Assembly: GCF_029263665.1 (NCBI RefSeq)
Contig: NZ_JAJUFQ010000015.1
Location: 44,287 to 108,286 of the forward strand
Origin: Halomonas sp.
Lineage (GTDB): Bacteria > Pseudomonadota > Gammaproteobacteria > Pseudomonadales > Halomonadaceae
Direction: 5' to 3'
Length of the DNA: 64,000 nt
The position numbers and the translations under genes are program-made. How positions within the stretch are numbered: the stretch's first letter is position 1; each line of letters begins with the position of its first letter. Below are positions 13,026 through 22,875 of the stretch, piece by piece. Under the pieces are notes generated by a model. The model was not told where the DNA came from. It worked only from the letters and a program-made list of their open reading frames with translations, and searched no databases.

Positions 13026-13896
13026 AACGCCGCCCTTCAAGGGCGGCCAGCACTGCGCCAGCAACAATCAGGGGCAGTGCCAACACAAAACCCATTGACA
13101 GGGGCAGGCCAAACAGCAGCAGATCGACCAACACCGGCCAGATCAACGCAATATACTCAAACGGAGCCAGTCGAGAAGCCTCCGCAAAGCGCAATGCCAG
13201 CGTCATGGCGATATGGGCAGCCCCACCAAACAGACCCGCCAATACCAGCAACAGCAGTTGCTCGGTCGTCACGGAAGGCCAGCCCAACGGCAACGTCGCC
13301 AAGCCGGCAAGTGCCGAGGTCAGTACGAAGTAAAAAGCAATCGCCCCCGCCGTCTCGGTGCGCGAGATACGTCGCACGGTCAGCAAAGCACCCGCCGTAA
13401 GTACTGCCGATACCACCCCCAGCACATAGCCGGACACTTGACCAACACCATCACCAAGGCCTGGCAGCACCAATACCATCACTCCCGTCAACGCCAGCCC
13501 TAAAGCAGCAACACGGTGCAGGCTCAGCCGCTCACCCAGCAAGACCACACCACCCAGGGCCATGATGACCGGGCTCAACTGAGCCAGCAGTGTCGTCTCT
13601 GCCACCGGCAATCTGGCCACAGCAGCAAAGGAGGCAAACATGGCTGCCGCCCCCAGGCCAGAGCGCAGCACATGCCCCAACGGCCGGCGCGTTGCCAGCC
13701 CTGCAGGGAACTCCTTGCGCCAAGCCAGGAAGGCCACTATCGGTATCAGGGCGAACAGTGAGCGAAAGAACACAATCTGCCCCAGCGGGACAGTGTCACT
13801 AAGCAGCTTCACGCAGACCAGCATGCCCGTGAACAGCATGCCCGACAGCACTCGAAGCATGATGCCAAGGCCAGCGCGATCCATAGCATCTGTCAC
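13003..13896 (-). CDS. EamA/DMT family transporter
   Basis: The 297-residue product has ten hydrophobic helices in two EamA halves (LRVLSGMLFTGMLVCVKLLSDTVP at the start; SYGYVLGVVSAVLTAGALL-like repeat in the second half). It is distinct from the exporter at 8644-9576. The C-terminal EGRRFRRLTRQ tail is basic. Its 3' end overlaps the ABC ATPase gene on the other strand, and it lies downstream of dnaJ. Substrate unknown. Confidence 0.85.
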   Translation of the reverse strand: MTDAMDRAGLGIMLRVLSGMLFTGMLVCVKLLSDTVPLGQIVFFRSLFALIPIVAFLAWRKEFPAGLATRRPLGHVLRSGLGAAAMFASFAAVARLPVAETTLLAQLSPVIMALGGVVLLGERLSLHRVAALGLALTGVMVLVLPGLGDGVGQVSGYVLGVVSAVLTAGALLTVRRISRTETAGAIAFYFVLTSALAGLATLPLGWPSVTTEQLLLLVLAGLFGGAAHIAMTLALRFAEASRLAPFEYIALIWPVLVDLLLFGLPLSMGFVLALPLIVAGAVLAALEGRRFRRLTRQ

Positions 13897-13946
13897 GGGA
13901 CCATTCCTTGGGTGGGTATTGGGAAAACAGACTGGCCACCGCCGCC

Positions 13947-13984
13947 CCAGAGCCCTTATCCCTCACGGATAAACGAGGCTCTGG
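13947..13984 (-). terminator. Hairpin downstream of dnaJ
   Basis: CCAGAGCC (13947-13954) pairs with GGCTCTGG (13977-13984), with further internal pairing of TTATCC and GGATAA. There is no U tract, so this may be a processing or protective hairpin rather than a terminator. Confidence 0.4.
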
Positions 13985-14047
13985 AATAGCGACGATGGCC
14001 AGAAGGAGGCATGCCATCCAGACGTTGGGGACGCTTTCAGAGCATCC

Positions 14048-15184
14048 TTAAGACTTCATGTCTTCGAAGAACTTCTTCACACCATCAAAGAAGCTCGATT
14101 TCTTCGGAGAGTGCTGGTTATTGCTATCGCCCAGGCTGTCCTGGAACTGGCGCAACAGGTCCTTCTGCTCTTCGCTGAGCTTGACCGGGGTCTCCACCAC
14201 TACACGGCACAACAGGTCTCCCGCAGGGCCACCACGAACCGGCTTGACCCCCTTGCCACGCAAGCGGAACAGCTTGCCCGTCTGGGTCTCAGGCGGAATC
14301 TTGAGCTTGACCCGACCATCCAGGGTCGGGACTTCCAACTCACCACCCAAGGCAGCATCAACGAAGTTGATCGGCACTTCGCACTGCAGGTGGCGTCCAT
14401 CCCGTTCGAAGATATGGTGGGGCTTGATGGCAACCTGAACATAGAGATCACCGGGCGGCCCACCGTTGACACCCATCTCGCCTTCGCCATTGAGGCGAAT
14501 ACGATCACCAGTATCCACGCCAGCCGGAATCTTCACCGACAGGGTGCGGGTTTCACGCACGCGACCATCGCCATGACACTTGTGGCACGGAACCTTGATG
14601 TGCTGTCCGGAGCCATGACAGGTCGGACAGGTCTGCTGCACGGCAAAAAAGCCCTGCTGCATGCGCACCTGACCATGCCCCTGACAGGTCGGACAGGTCT
14701 CCTTGGTGGATCCCGGTTCGGCACCACTGCCATCACAGCGATCACATTCGATATGGCGCGGCACACGAATGTCGACACTGGCACCCGCCACGGCACTTTC
14801 CAGGTCCAGCTCCAGGTTGTAGCGCAGGTCACTACCACGCTGAGGAGCATTCGGATTGCGCCGACCGCCTCCACCACCGAAGATATCGCCGAACACATCA
14901 CCGAAGATGTCGCTGAAGCCACCAGCACCTGCGCCGCCAAAGCCTCCGGCACTCTGGCCATCCACCCCGGCATGACCAAACTGGTCATAGGCCGCACGCT
15001 TCTGGCTGTCCGTCAGGACTTCATAGGCTTCGGAAACTTCGCGAAACTTTTCCGACGCCTTCTCATCGCCATTATTGCGATCAGGGTGATATTTCTGTGC
15101 AAGGCGGCGGTAGGCCTTCTTGATGTCTTTAGTATCGGCACTGCGCTCGACGCCCAGCACCTCGTAGTAATCTCGCTTTGACAT
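14048..15184 (-). CDS. dnaJ: Chaperone DnaJ (Hsp40)
   Basis: DnaJ binds unfolded clients and stimulates the DnaK ATPase. The 378-residue protein is a class A Hsp40: J domain with HPD at residues 33-35, a Gly/Phe region ([17 protein letters not shown]), four CxxCxGxG zinc repeats ([32 protein letters not shown]) and the C-terminal substrate domains. It follows dnaK by about 180 bases on the same strand, with a hairpin between, so it is probably cotranscribed in part with dnaK. Confidence 0.98.
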   Translation of the reverse strand: MSKRDYYEVLGVERSADTKDIKKAYRRLAQKYHPDRNNGDEKASEKFREVSEAYEVLTDSQKRAAYDQFGHAGVDGQSAGGFGGAGAGGFSDIFGDVFGDIFGGGGGRRNPNAPQRGSDLRYNLELDLESAVAGASVDIRVPRHIECDRCDGSGAEPGSTKETCPTCQGHGQVRMQQGFFAVQQTCPTCHGSGQHIKVPCHKCHGDGRVRETRTLSVKIPAGVDTGDRIRLNGEGEMGVNGGPPGDLYVQVAIKPHHIFERDGRHLQCEVPINFVDAALGGELEVPTLDGRVKLKIPPETQTGKLFRLRGKGVKPVRGGPAGDLLCRVVVETPVKLSEEQKDLLRQFQDSLGDSNNQHSPKKSSFFDGVKKFFEDMKS

Positions 15185-15307
15185 TAGTCGTCTCGCTTGG
15201 GAAACGCTGATTTATTGCTGCGTTGATTCATTGCTACGTTCGCGACATAAATCGGCAGTTCCCCTGGACAAGGGGGCTGTCCGCCTCCGTCACGACTCTC
15301 AGGAATA

Positions 15308-15336
15308 CCAACGCGGGAGTCAGGCCCCCGCGCTGG
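15308..15336 (-). terminator. Hairpin between dnaK and dnaJ
   Basis: Arms CCAACGCGGG (15308-15317) and CCCGCGCTGG (15327-15336) pair with one mismatch. No U tract follows on the minus strand. It is a likely attenuating or mRNA-processing hairpin that would lower dnaJ relative to dnaK. Confidence 0.5.
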
Positions 15337-15363
15337 TGTCATCCGAGATTCCGATGTCGTGGT

Positions 15364-17295
15364 TTACTGCTTTTTCTGGTCGTCGTTGACTTCTTCGTAC
15401 TCAGCGTCGACCACGTCATCTTCCTTCTTGGCGCTTTCACCAGCCTCAGCACCTTCCGCATGCTGAGCGGCTTCTGCCTGCTCGGCATACAGTTTCTGAG
15501 CCACTGCGCCGGATGCCTCGGTCAGAGCATTGAGCTTGGCCTCGATAGCATCCTTGTCATCCCCCTTGAGGGCCTCTTCAAGCTCGCTGATGGCGCTCTC
15601 GACAGACTGCTTCTCTTCGTCGCTGATCTTGTCAGCGGCGTCTTCCAGCGTCTTGCGGGAAGCATGGATCATGCCATCGGCCTGGTTGCGCAGTTGCACC
15701 AGCTCCTCGAACTTCTTGTCTTCGTCGGCATGCGCCTCGGCATCACGCACCATCTGCTCGATCTCATCATCGGACAGACCGCTGGAAGCCTTGATGACGA
15801 TGGACTGCTCCTTGCCGGTCGCCTTGTCCTTGGCGGACACATTGAGGATACCGTTGGCATCCAGATCGAAAGCCACTTCGATCTGCGGCACACCACGTGG
15901 TGCCGGCGGAATGTCGGAGAGATCAAAACGACCCAGCGACTTGTTACCGCTGGACTGCTTGCGCTCACCCTGCAACACATGGATGGTCACGGCAGTCTGA
16001 TTGTCGTCGGCTGTCGAGAACACCTGAGTCTTCTTGGTCGGAATGGTGGTGTTCTTTTCGATCAGCGGCGTCATCACGCCACCCAGCGTCTCGATACCCA
16101 GGGTCAGCGGCGTCACGTCGAGCAGCAGCACGTCCTTGACGTCGCCACCCAGCACACCACCCTGGATAGCAGCACCCACGGCCACGGCTTCGTCCGGGTT
16201 GACGTCCTTGCGTGCTTCCTTGCCGAAGAACTCAGCAACCTTGGCCTGCACCATCGGCATACGGGTCTGGCCACCGACCAGAATCACATCATCGATCTCG
16301 GAAGCGGACAGGCCAGCATCAGCCAGTGCCGTCTTGCACGGGCTCAGAGAGCGAGTGACCAGCTCTTCGACCAGAGACTCGAGCTTGGCACGAGTGACCT
16401 TGACATTCAGGTGCTTCGGACCAGTGTTGTCAGCCGTGATGTACGGCAGGTTGACATCGGTCTGCTGGGCGCTGGACAGCTCGATCTTGGCCTTCTCTGC
16501 AGCTTCCTTCAGACGCTGCATGGCCAGGTTGTCACCGGACAGGTCGATACCGCTGTCAGCCTTGAACTGGTCAACCAGGTAGTTGATCAGCTTGAGGTCG
16601 AAGTCCTCACCACCGAGGAAGGTGTCACCGTTGGTCGCCAGCACCTCGAACTGAGTCTCACCGTCGACGTCGGCCACTTCGATGATGGAGATATCGAAGG
16701 TACCACCACCCAGGTCATACACCGCGATGGTCTTGTCTCCACGAGACTTGTCCATGCCATAGGCCAGGGCAGCCGCGGTCGGCTCGTTGATGATGCGCTT
16801 GACCTCGAGACCGGCAATACGACCGGCATCCTTGGTGGCCTGACGCTGGCTGTCGTTGAAGTAGGCCGGCACGGTGATGACCGCTTCAGTGACCTTCTCG
16901 CCGAGATAGTCTTCGGCAGTCTTCTTCATCTTCTTCAGCACTTCGGCACTGACCTGAGGCGGAGCCAGCTTCTTGCCCTTGACCTCAACCCAGGCGTCAC
17001 CGTTGTCAGCTTCGGCGATGGCATAAGGCACCATCTTGATGTCCTTCTGGACGACATCGTCCTTGAAGCGACGGCCGATCAGGCGCTTGATGGCGTAAAG
17101 GGTGTTCTCCGGATTCGTCACTGCCTGGCGCTTGGCCGCCTGTCCGACAAGCGTCTCGCCGTCGTCGGTGTAGGCAATGATGGAAGGCGTGGTACGTCCG
17201 CCTTCGGCGTTCTCGATTACCTTGGCGCTGTCGCCGTCGAGCACAGCCACACAGGAGTTGGTGGTACCAAGGTCAATACCGATGATGCGTCCCAT
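15364..17295 (-). CDS. dnaK: Molecular chaperone DnaK (Hsp70)
   Basis: The 643-residue Hsp70 has the nucleotide-binding domain opening [18 protein letters not shown], the phosphate loop [12 protein letters not shown], the linker [19 protein letters not shown], the substrate-binding domain and an acidic tail ([12 protein letters not shown]). It works with DnaJ and GrpE, both encoded alongside. GGA lies just before the ATG, and a sigma-32 promoter is seen about 175 bases upstream. A 706-codon open frame on the opposite strand is a coding shadow. Confidence 0.99.
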   Translation of the reverse strand: MGRIIGIDLGTTNSCVAVLDGDSAKVIENAEGGRTTPSIIAYTDDGETLVGQAAKRQAVTNPENTLYAIKRLIGRRFKDDVVQKDIKMVPYAIAEADNGDAWVEVKGKKLAPPQVSAEVLKKMKKTAEDYLGEKVTEAVITVPAYFNDSQRQATKDAGRIAGLEVKRIINEPTAAALAYGMDKSRGDKTIAVYDLGGGTFDISIIEVADVDGETQFEVLATNGDTFLGGEDFDLKLINYLVDQFKADSGIDLSGDNLAMQRLKEAAEKAKIELSSAQQTDVNLPYITADNTGPKHLNVKVTRAKLESLVEELVTRSLSPCKTALADAGLSASEIDDVILVGGQTRMPMVQAKVAEFFGKEARKDVNPDEAVAVGAAIQGGVLGGDVKDVLLLDVTPLTLGIETLGGVMTPLIEKNTTIPTKKTQVFSTADDNQTAVTIHVLQGERKQSSGNKSLGRFDLSDIPPAPRGVPQIEVAFDLDANGILNVSAKDKATGKEQSIVIKASSGLSDDEIEQMVRDAEAHADEDKKFEELVQLRNQADGMIHASRKTLEDAADKISDEEKQSVESAISELEEALKGDDKDAIEAKLNALTEASGAVAQKLYAEQAEAAQHAEGAEAGESAKKEDDVVDAEYEEVNDDQKKQ

Positions 17296-17470
17296 AGGAA
17301 ATCCTCGAATTCAATGTCTTGCGAATCTGATGTCTTAAGTTGATGACTTAAGCGACTGTCTTGAAACAGGGGCCCTGATACTTGAAACAGGAACCCAGGC
17401 CTTGGAGAAACGCTGTCCAGTCATTTATTCGTAAATGCCGATCTGCTGTTTCTCTATTTGCGTTACCGAC

Positions 17471-17500
17471 TATTTGGGGACCATTGTCGACGCTTTCAAG
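17471..17500 (-). promoter_or_regulatory. Sigma-32 (heat-shock) promoter of dnaK
   Basis: Read on the minus strand, CTTGAAA (17494-17500) is followed after 14 bases by CCCCAAATA (17471-17479). This matches the heat-shock consensus CTTGAAA-N13-15-CCCCATNT closely. The dnaK leader would then be about 170 bases. Confidence 0.8.
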
Positions 17501-17549
17501 GCCCTGATGCGTCTTTTATCGACGAATCCATGAACCTCACTGGCACAGA

Positions 17550-18185
17550 TCAGCCGGCTGCCTGGCTGACCACGACCATCGCCGGACGCACCAGGCGCCC
17601 ATTGAGCACATAACCCTTCTGCATCACATCGATCACCGTGTTGGGGTCGACAGCGGGGTTTGGCACCATCGCCATGGCTTCGTGCAGTTGGGGATCAAAA
17701 GGCTCGCCCTGCGGCTCCAGCACTTCGACGCCGAACTTGCCCAGCACATCAAGCTGCATCTTCAGTGTCATCGAAACGCCTTCACGATGGGCCTCTGAGG
17801 CATCCGACCCCATGGACTCCAGCGCTTTCTCCAGACTGTCGACGACCGGCAGCATTTCCTTGATGAACTTCTCCAGGGCGAACTTGCGGGCCTTTTCAGC
17901 TTCAGCTTCTGCACGGCGACGCACGTTCTGGGCCTCCGCAGCAGTGCGCAGCAATTGATCCTTGGCTTCGGCCAGGTCCTGCTCCAGTTCTTCCACGCGA
18001 GTGGCCATCAGCATTTCGGGATCTTCCACGATACCTTCATCCTCAACCTGGGCTTCATGAGTAGCTTCCTGCTCAGCCACTACCTCCTCGCCCTGTGTCG
18101 CAGGAGCGTCTTCACCTTCCACCTCGGCGGCATGGGTCGAGTTGGCGAGCTCTTCTTCCTGCGGGGTATGGGGATCTTTGGCCAT
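17550..18185 (-). CDS. grpE: Nucleotide exchange factor GrpE
   Basis: GrpE releases ADP from DnaK. The 211-residue product has a long acidic N-terminal extension, a coiled-coil (EELEQDLAEAKDQLLRTAAEAQNVRRR) and the C-terminal beta wing ending VIDVMQKGYVLNGRLVRPAMVVVSQ. The ATG at 18185 is preceded by GGAGG at good spacing; longer in-frame starts up to 18395 run through the promoter and are rejected. It lies upstream of dnaK and divergent from recN. Confidence 0.97.
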   Translation of the reverse strand: MAKDPHTPQEEELANSTHAAEVEGEDAPATQGEEVVAEQEATHEAQVEDEGIVEDPEMLMATRVEELEQDLAEAKDQLLRTAAEAQNVRRRAEAEAEKARKFALEKFIKEMLPVVDSLEKALESMGSDASEAHREGVSMTLKMQLDVLGKFGVEVLEPQGEPFDPQLHEAMAMVPNPAVDPNTVIDVMQKGYVLNGRLVRPAMVVVSQAAG

Positions 18186-18271
18186 CTGAGCCTCCTGAAA
18201 AACGACATATGGCGGCAAGCGAGCACCGCTTTCCAAACTGGGTCGATGGTTCGACCGATGGTTGAGGAGGG

Positions 18272-18299
18272 ATATGGGGATGCCTGCTGCAATCTCAAG
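18272..18299 (-). promoter_or_regulatory. Sigma-32 promoter of grpE
   Basis: On the minus strand CTTGAGA (18293-18299) is followed after 13 bases by CCCCATAT (18272-18279), a near-perfect heat-shock promoter. It lies about 90 bases before the grpE start. Confidence 0.85.
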
Positions 18300-18341
18300 C
18301 CCTTTCGCCATGAAAGCAGGCAAGAAAAATATCGACGCGTG

Positions 18342-18373
18342 TTGAGCCATTGGCCAGACTACTGTATAAACAG
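18342..18373 (+). promoter_or_regulatory. Likely recN promoter with short SOS-like dyad
   Basis: TTGAGC (18342-18347), a 17-base spacer and TATAAA (18365-18370) form a good sigma-70 promoter. CTGTATAAACAG (18362-18373) overlaps the -10 element. It resembles a LexA box, but the core is 4 bases shorter than CTGT-N8-ACAG, so LexA control is uncertain. Confidence 0.45.
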
Positions 18374-18555
18374 CCATGATAGTGGATGAATACACAGTGG
18401 TTTTGAAGTAAAAGTAAGTAAGCCCGTTCTTGTCGCAGCAGAATATTCACCGCACTAGATTTCGCCACGACAGAACGTTCGTCACAACACTTCCGTCACC
18501 GATCTTGCCGCCATTCAGCCTGCTTTCCACACCCTGGCGGTTTCAGGAGGCCCGT

Positions 18556-20229
18556 ATGCTGACCGAGCTTGCCATTCGCGACTTTGCTATCGTCGATCAT
18601 CTCGAACTGGAACTGGATGGCGGAATGACGGCCATCACGGGGGAAACCGGGGCAGGCAAGTCGATTCTGCTCGGCGCCCTTGGCCTGTGTCTGGGAGAGC
18701 GCTCCGATGCAGGTAATGTGCGTCACGGCCAATCCCGCGCCGATCTCTCTGCACGCTTCGATATCAACGCGCTGCCGGCAGCTCGGGAATGGCTGGATAA
18801 CCGTGAACTCCCCAGTGACGACTGCCTGCTACGCCGGGTCGTGACCAAAAACGGCCGTTCCAAGGCTTGGATCAATGGCCAGCCAGTCACGATTGCCGAT
18901 CTCAAGTCGCTGGGTGAAAACCTGATCGAAATCCATGGGCAGCATGCCCACCAGGCCCTGCTTCGCGAAGAAACCCATCTGCGCCTGCTTGATGATCTGG
19001 CGGGGCATCGGTCAAGCATCATGGAACTGACAGAGCTGTACCGCCAATGGCAGGCCACGCGCCGCAAGCTCAAGCGCCTGTCCGAGGACGGAGACGAACT
19101 GCGGGCCCGGCGCCAGTTGCTGCGTTATCAGGTTGACGAGTTGGAACAACTGGCCCTGGGTGACGATGAGCTGGCAAGCCTGGAAGAGGAGCAGCAGAAC
19201 CTGGCCCATGCCGAGATGCGCCTGACAGAGTCCCAGTTCGCACTGAACTGCTGTGACAATGAAGAAGGTGGTGCCCTACCCATGCTCCGCCAGGCAATGC
19301 AGCGCCTATCGGCCCTGCCCGGCAGTGACAATGGCTCACTGGCAAACGCCATAGCCATGCTCGGCGATGCCAGCATCCAGCTGGAAGAAGTCGGGAGAGA
19401 GCTGGGCCAGCTAGTGGCCAATGTCGAGCTCGACCCCGAACGCCTGGCTTGGGTGGAGCAGCGCCTGAGCGAGACTCATCGCATCGCCCGCAAGCACCAT
19501 GTCAGCCCTGAGGAGATTCCCGCGCTGCACCAACGACTCAGCCAGGAGCTGGCGGGGCTGGAAGGCAGTGATGACGACCTCGATGAGCTCAGCCAGGAAG
19601 CCGACACCCTGAAAGCTCGCTGGCGGGAGCTGGCCGAGAAGGTCAGCCTCTCACGCCAGCACGCCGCCAAGCGCTTCGGAATGGAAGTCCAGCAACAGCT
19701 CGCTTTTCTGGCCATGGGAAAGGCACGCTTCGAGGTAGAAGTCTGTCGCAGGGAAACTGCCGCTCCGGATGGCATGGATCAGGTTCGTTTCCTGATTGCC
19801 GCCAACCCCGGACAGCCCCCCCGCCCCTTGACCAAAGTGGCCTCAGGCGGCGAGCTGTCACGCATCAGTCTCGCGATTCAGGTCATTGCCGCCCAGCACT
19901 CCACCATTCCCAGTCTGGTATTCGATGAAGTGGATGTCGGCATCTCCGGCGCCACTGCCGAGATCGTCGGTCAATTGCTGCGCCGCCTGGGCCATGGCGG
20001 TCAGGTCCTGACCGTCACCCACCTGCCCCAGGTGGCTGCCCAGGCTCACCATCACCTTCATATTCAGAAACAGACAGAAGATGACACCGCCTTGTCACGC
20101 ATGGCGCTGCTCGACGAAGCCGGCCGAGTCGGCGAACTGGCACGAATGCTGGGCGGCGTGACACTTTCCGACCAGACCCTGGCACATGCCAGAGAGATGC
20201 TGAATGCCAGCCAGGGCGCCAAGCACTGA
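18556..20229 (+). CDS. recN: DNA repair protein RecN
   Basis: RecN is an SMC-like ATPase used in double-strand break repair. The 557-residue protein has Walker A GETGAGKS at residues 29-36, a coiled-coil middle rich in LEEEQQNLAHAEMRL-type heptads, and the C-terminal signature and Walker B (TKVASGGELSRISLAIQV, LVFDEVDVGISG). The ATG at 18556 follows GGAGG; the frame is open further upstream, but those residues are not RecN-like. It is divergent from grpE and convergent with fur. Confidence 0.97.
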   Translation: MLTELAIRDFAIVDHLELELDGGMTAITGETGAGKSILLGALGLCLGERSDAGNVRHGQSRADLSARFDINALPAAREWLDNRELPSDDCLLRRVVTKNGRSKAWINGQPVTIADLKSLGENLIEIHGQHAHQALLREETHLRLLDDLAGHRSSIMELTELYRQWQATRRKLKRLSEDGDELRARRQLLRYQVDELEQLALGDDELASLEEEQQNLAHAEMRLTESQFALNCCDNEEGGALPMLRQAMQRLSALPGSDNGSLANAIAMLGDASIQLEEVGRELGQLVANVELDPERLAWVEQRLSETHRIARKHHVSPEEIPALHQRLSQELAGLEGSDDDLDELSQEADTLKARWRELAEKVSLSRQHAAKRFGMEVQQQLAFLAMGKARFEVEVCRRETAAPDGMDQVRFLIAANPGQPPRPLTKVASGGELSRISLAIQVIAAQHSTIPSLVFDEVDVGISGATAEIVGQLLRRLGHGGQVLTVTHLPQVAAQAHHHLHIQKQTEDDTALSRMALLDEAGRVGELARMLGGVTLSDQTLAHAREMLNASQGAKH

Positions 20230-20271
20230 GGCACCTCACGCCTCGACACGAACTAGCCGAACAAAAAGCAA

Positions 20272-20305
20272 AGAGAGCCCTGGACCGTGATGGCCAGGGC
20301 TCTCT
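20272..20305. terminator. Bidirectional terminator between recN and fur
   Basis: AGAGAGCCCTGG (20272-20283) pairs perfectly with CCAGGGCTCTCT (20294-20305) around a 10-base loop. A-rich sequence at 20262-20272 gives a partial U tract on the minus strand, which suits the convergent fur gene; it should also end recN. Confidence 0.85.
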
Positions 20306-20347
20306 CGTTACAGCCGGGATAGCTGATAAAGCGCTCGTTAGAGCGAT

Positions 20348-20791
20348 TTATTTCTTGATGCTTTCCTGGCGGGTCGCCTTGGAACCTCGAGGACGGACAT
20401 ACAGCACCAGAGCATGATCGACCAGCTCATAGCCGTGCTCTTCAGCGATCTCCTGCTGGCGACGCTCGATGGTCTCGTCGAAGAATTCGATGATCTCACC
20501 GCTCTCCAGACACACCATATGATCATGGTGTTCTTCATGAGACAGCTCGAAGACAGCGTGACCGCCATCAAAGTTGTGCCGAACCACCAGTCCAGCAGAC
20601 TCGAATTGAGTCAGCACACGATAAACCGTGGCCAACCCCACATCCTCACCTGCTTCAAGTAATGTCTTGTAGACATCCTCTGCGCTCAGGTGATGTTGAT
20701 CGGTAGCAGATTCGAGAATCTGCAGGATCTTGACGCGTGGCAAGGTGACTTTCAGTCCGGCCTTGCGCAGTTCATGGTTCTTGTCGGCCAT
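20348..20791 (-). CDS. fur: Ferric uptake regulator Fur
   Basis: Fur represses iron-uptake genes when loaded with Fe(II). The 147-residue protein has the N-terminal winged helix (GLATVYRVLTQFESAGLV, recognition helix at about 52-69) and the metal site HHDHMVC near residues 88-94. Only one cysteine is present: the second Cys of the E. coli CxxC pair is replaced (CLES), as also occurs in Pseudomonas Fur. The start at 20791 fits the family length. It is divergent from bamE with 72 bases between, an arrangement shared with Pseudomonas. It could control the iron importer at 10-13 kb. Confidence 0.97.
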   Translation of the reverse strand: MADKNHELRKAGLKVTLPRVKILQILESATDQHHLSAEDVYKTLLEAGEDVGLATVYRVLTQFESAGLVVRHNFDGGHAVFELSHEEHHDHMVCLESGEIIEFFDETIERRQQEIAEEHGYELVDHALVLYVRPRGSKATRQESIKK

Positions 20792-20863
20792 GGTTGCTCT
20801 TCGCAGTATCAGGTAGGGTCGGGTATGATCGACCGAACCCACGATAGTGAAGAACAGGCGCAA

Positions 20864-21304
20864 ATGCAAAAGTTGACCGGAATTGTCACCCTTTCACTGG
20901 CCCTGGCCCTGTCCAGCGGCTGTACTTATTTCAGCGTTTACAAGCGTGATCTCGCCCAGGGCAACTTGGTGACCAATACTATGGTCGACCAGTTGCACGT
21001 TGGCATGAGCCGCCAGGATGTCGTTGATGTCATGGGCTCTCCACTGGCTGAAGCGCCTTTCAGCTCTTCCCAGTGGGACTATGTCTACCGCCTGGATGAG
21101 GCTTATGGAGACGTCAAGGAACGTCGTCTGACGCTGACCTTCTCTGGCGACCAGTTGACCAATATCGAACGCTCAGGCGATTTTTCCATCTCGCCGACCA
21201 GCAAACGCCATGAAGGCGGTATCGGTCCGACCAGCGGTGGCGGAGAGGACGACCCCAACCCCAACGACATCGAGCCGATCATCAACCGCACGCCTCCTCG
21301 CTGA
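20864..21304 (+). CDS. bamE: Outer membrane assembly lipoprotein BamE (OmlA)
   Basis: BamE is a small lipoprotein of the BAM complex that inserts beta-barrel proteins. The 146-residue product has a lipobox (LALSSGC, Cys near 20), then the BamE fold with the hallmark LHVGMSRQDVVDVMGSPL and WDYVYRLDEAYGDV. The C-terminal tail is extended and polar. The start at 20864 places the signal peptide first; the frame runs open into fur. It is followed closely by the convergent rnfH. Confidence 0.94.
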   Translation: MQKLTGIVTLSLALALSSGCTYFSVYKRDLAQGNLVTNTMVDQLHVGMSRQDVVDVMGSPLAEAPFSSSQWDYVYRLDEAYGDVKERRLTLTFSGDQLTNIERSGDFSISPTSKRHEGGIGPTSGGGEDDPNPNDIEPIINRTPPR

Positions 21305-21315
21305 AGCAGCACCTT

Positions 21316-21651
21316 TCAGCGTCCGGCACCTTTTGCCGCCCGTTCGGCCCTGGCTACCTTGGGGTCGATTTTCAGCGGGCGGTAAACCTCTACACGATCT
21401 CCTTCGTGTAGTTCGTGGTGCTCAGGATCTCGCAATGCTGTGCCGAAGATGCCAAGCGGCGCCTTGCTGAAGGTATCCTCAGGGATCTCGGGGAACAACG
21501 TCTCCAGCGCTGCCAGTGCCACGGCCTGCCTGGCAGTGGTGCCGTGCGCCACGTCCAGGCTCACAATGTGCTGTTCATGCGGCAAGGCAAAGGCAACTTC
21601 CACATGGATCTTGCCTTCCGCCCCGGATGAAACACCGGAATCAGTTGCCAT
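21316..21651 (-). CDS. rnfH: RnfH family protein
   Basis: RnfH is a ubiquitin-like small protein; despite the name its link to the Rnf complex is unproven. The 111-residue product contains the family core IHVEVAFALPHEQHIVSLDV and GIFGTALRDPEHHELHEGDRVEVYRPLKIDPK. The ATG at 21651 overlaps the end of ratA by 11 bases, the usual ratA-rnfH pairing. Confidence 0.92.
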   Translation of the reverse strand: MATDSGVSSGAEGKIHVEVAFALPHEQHIVSLDVAHGTTARQAVALAALETLFPEIPEDTFSKAPLGIFGTALRDPEHHELHEGDRVEVYRPLKIDPKVARAERAAKGAGR

Positions 21652-22075
21652 AAATCTGATCTGCTCGACGGGTGAAAGCATCAACCTGCTGGCCGGCAAT
21701 CTGCTGGAAGACCTTGCCAAAGGCCATGCCCAACAGGCGGCTGGAGAATTCGAAGTCCATTTCCAGGCTCACCTTGCACACGCTCTCGCCCATGGCGATG
21801 AACTTCCAGCGTCCAGTGAGTTTCTTGAATGGTCCCTTGACCAGGCTCAGCTCGATGCACTCCGGCTCGAACAGCCGGTTGCGCGTGGCAATGGTCTGCT
21901 CGAGACCAGCACGCCCAAGCGTCATTTCTCCTATCAGATGTGACTCGTCCCGTTCCAGCAGTCGTGCACGACAGCATCCTGGCAAGAACTCCGGATAACG
22001 CTCGAAATCATTGACCAAATCGAACATCTGCTTGGGGGTGTGCCGCACCATGGCGGAACGATTGACCGTTGGCAT
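21641..22075 (-). CDS. ratA: Ribosome association toxin/START-domain protein RatA
   Basis: The 144-residue START-domain protein has the family pattern MFDLVNDFERYPEFLPGCC, EMTLGRAGLEQTIATRN and GRWKFIAMGESVCKVSLEMDFEFSS. Homologues include E. coli RatA, which blocks 70S assembly, and yeast Coq10, which binds ubiquinone; which role applies here is not visible. The ATG at 22075 follows GGAGAGG. The gene is divergent from smpB and overlaps rnfH. Confidence 0.93.
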   Translation of the reverse strand: MPTVNRSAMVRHTPKQMFDLVNDFERYPEFLPGCCRARLLERDESHLIGEMTLGRAGLEQTIATRNRLFEPECIELSLVKGPFKKLTGRWKFIAMGESVCKVSLEMDFEFSSRLLGMAFGKVFQQIAGQQVDAFTRRADQIYGN

Positions 22076-22336
22076 TGACCTCTCCGCTGACTTCAAGGGG
22101 CCCAAGGCGTATCATGAGCGGTTATTTCAGCCTTGAATGGTACCATGCTTCGCCCCATATCGAAGTGAGCGCTGGAGCAGCACTGATCCCAGGCAACCGG
22201 TCGCCGCCCCGGGACAAGCCAACGGAATGCCGCTCCCACGAGGCCGGCCGGGGCATCAGTGCCATACCGAGGTACCTTCCACATCATGGCAGGTGCTTAT
22301 CAAGGCCTACACAGGGTTTGTACACCAAGAGGTTCC

Positions 22337-22822
22337 ATGGCCAACAAAAAGGGAAAGGGTCCCAGCAGTAACGTCATTGCCCAGAACAAGAAGGCACGTT
22401 TCGAGTACCACATCGATGAGGTATTCGAAGCCGGTGTTGCCTTGTCCGGGTGGGAGGTCAAGAGTCTGCGTGCCGGCAAGGCGCAGTTGACCGATACCTA
22501 TATTCTGGTCAAGAACGGTGAGGCCTGGCTGCTGGGCAGCCACATTACACCGCTCAATACCGCCAGCACGCATGAGATTGCCGATCCGACCCGTACGCGC
22601 AAGCTGCTGCTGCATCGCAAGGAGATTGCCAAGATCTTCTCGCGCACCCAGGACAAGGGGCACACCTGTGTGCCGCTCAAGCTGTACTGGAAGGGCCCGC
22701 TGGTAAAGTGCGAGCTAGCTCTCGTGACAGGCAAGAAGCAGCATGACAAGCGCGCCACCGAGAAGGACCGCGACTGGCAGCGTCAGAAGGGGCGTGTCAT
22801 GCGTGATCAGAACCGCGCCTGA
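22337..22822 (+). CDS. smpB: SsrA-binding protein SmpB
   Basis: SmpB binds tmRNA and brings it to stalled ribosomes. The 161-residue product has the OB-fold core [33 protein letters not shown] and the basic C-terminal tail [20 protein letters not shown] that enters the mRNA channel. The ATG at 22337 gives the family start; the frame continues upstream to 22259 without homologous residues. The ssrA gene follows within 60 bases. Confidence 0.97.
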   Translation: MANKKGKGPSSNVIAQNKKARFEYHIDEVFEAGVALSGWEVKSLRAGKAQLTDTYILVKNGEAWLLGSHITPLNTASTHEIADPTRTRKLLLHRKEIAKIFSRTQDKGHTCVPLKLYWKGPLVKCELALVTGKKQHDKRATEKDRDWQRQKGRVMRDQNRA

Positions 22823-22875
22823 CACAGGCTATGGCGCTTGTCATGGCCTGTCTGATATACTGAGCAAGCGTTATT

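Noticed and set aside
14111..15181. 356-codon plus-strand frame opposite dnaJ
   Set aside because: Antisense shadow of dnaJ.
15223..17343. 706-codon plus-strand open frame opposite dnaK
   Set aside because: It mirrors dnaK codons, has no ribosome site, and is a known artefact of high-GC codon use in dnaK.
18362..18373. Standard LexA box
   Set aside because: CTGT-N4-ACAG is too short for CTGT-N8-ACAG; kept only as a weak SOS-like dyad.
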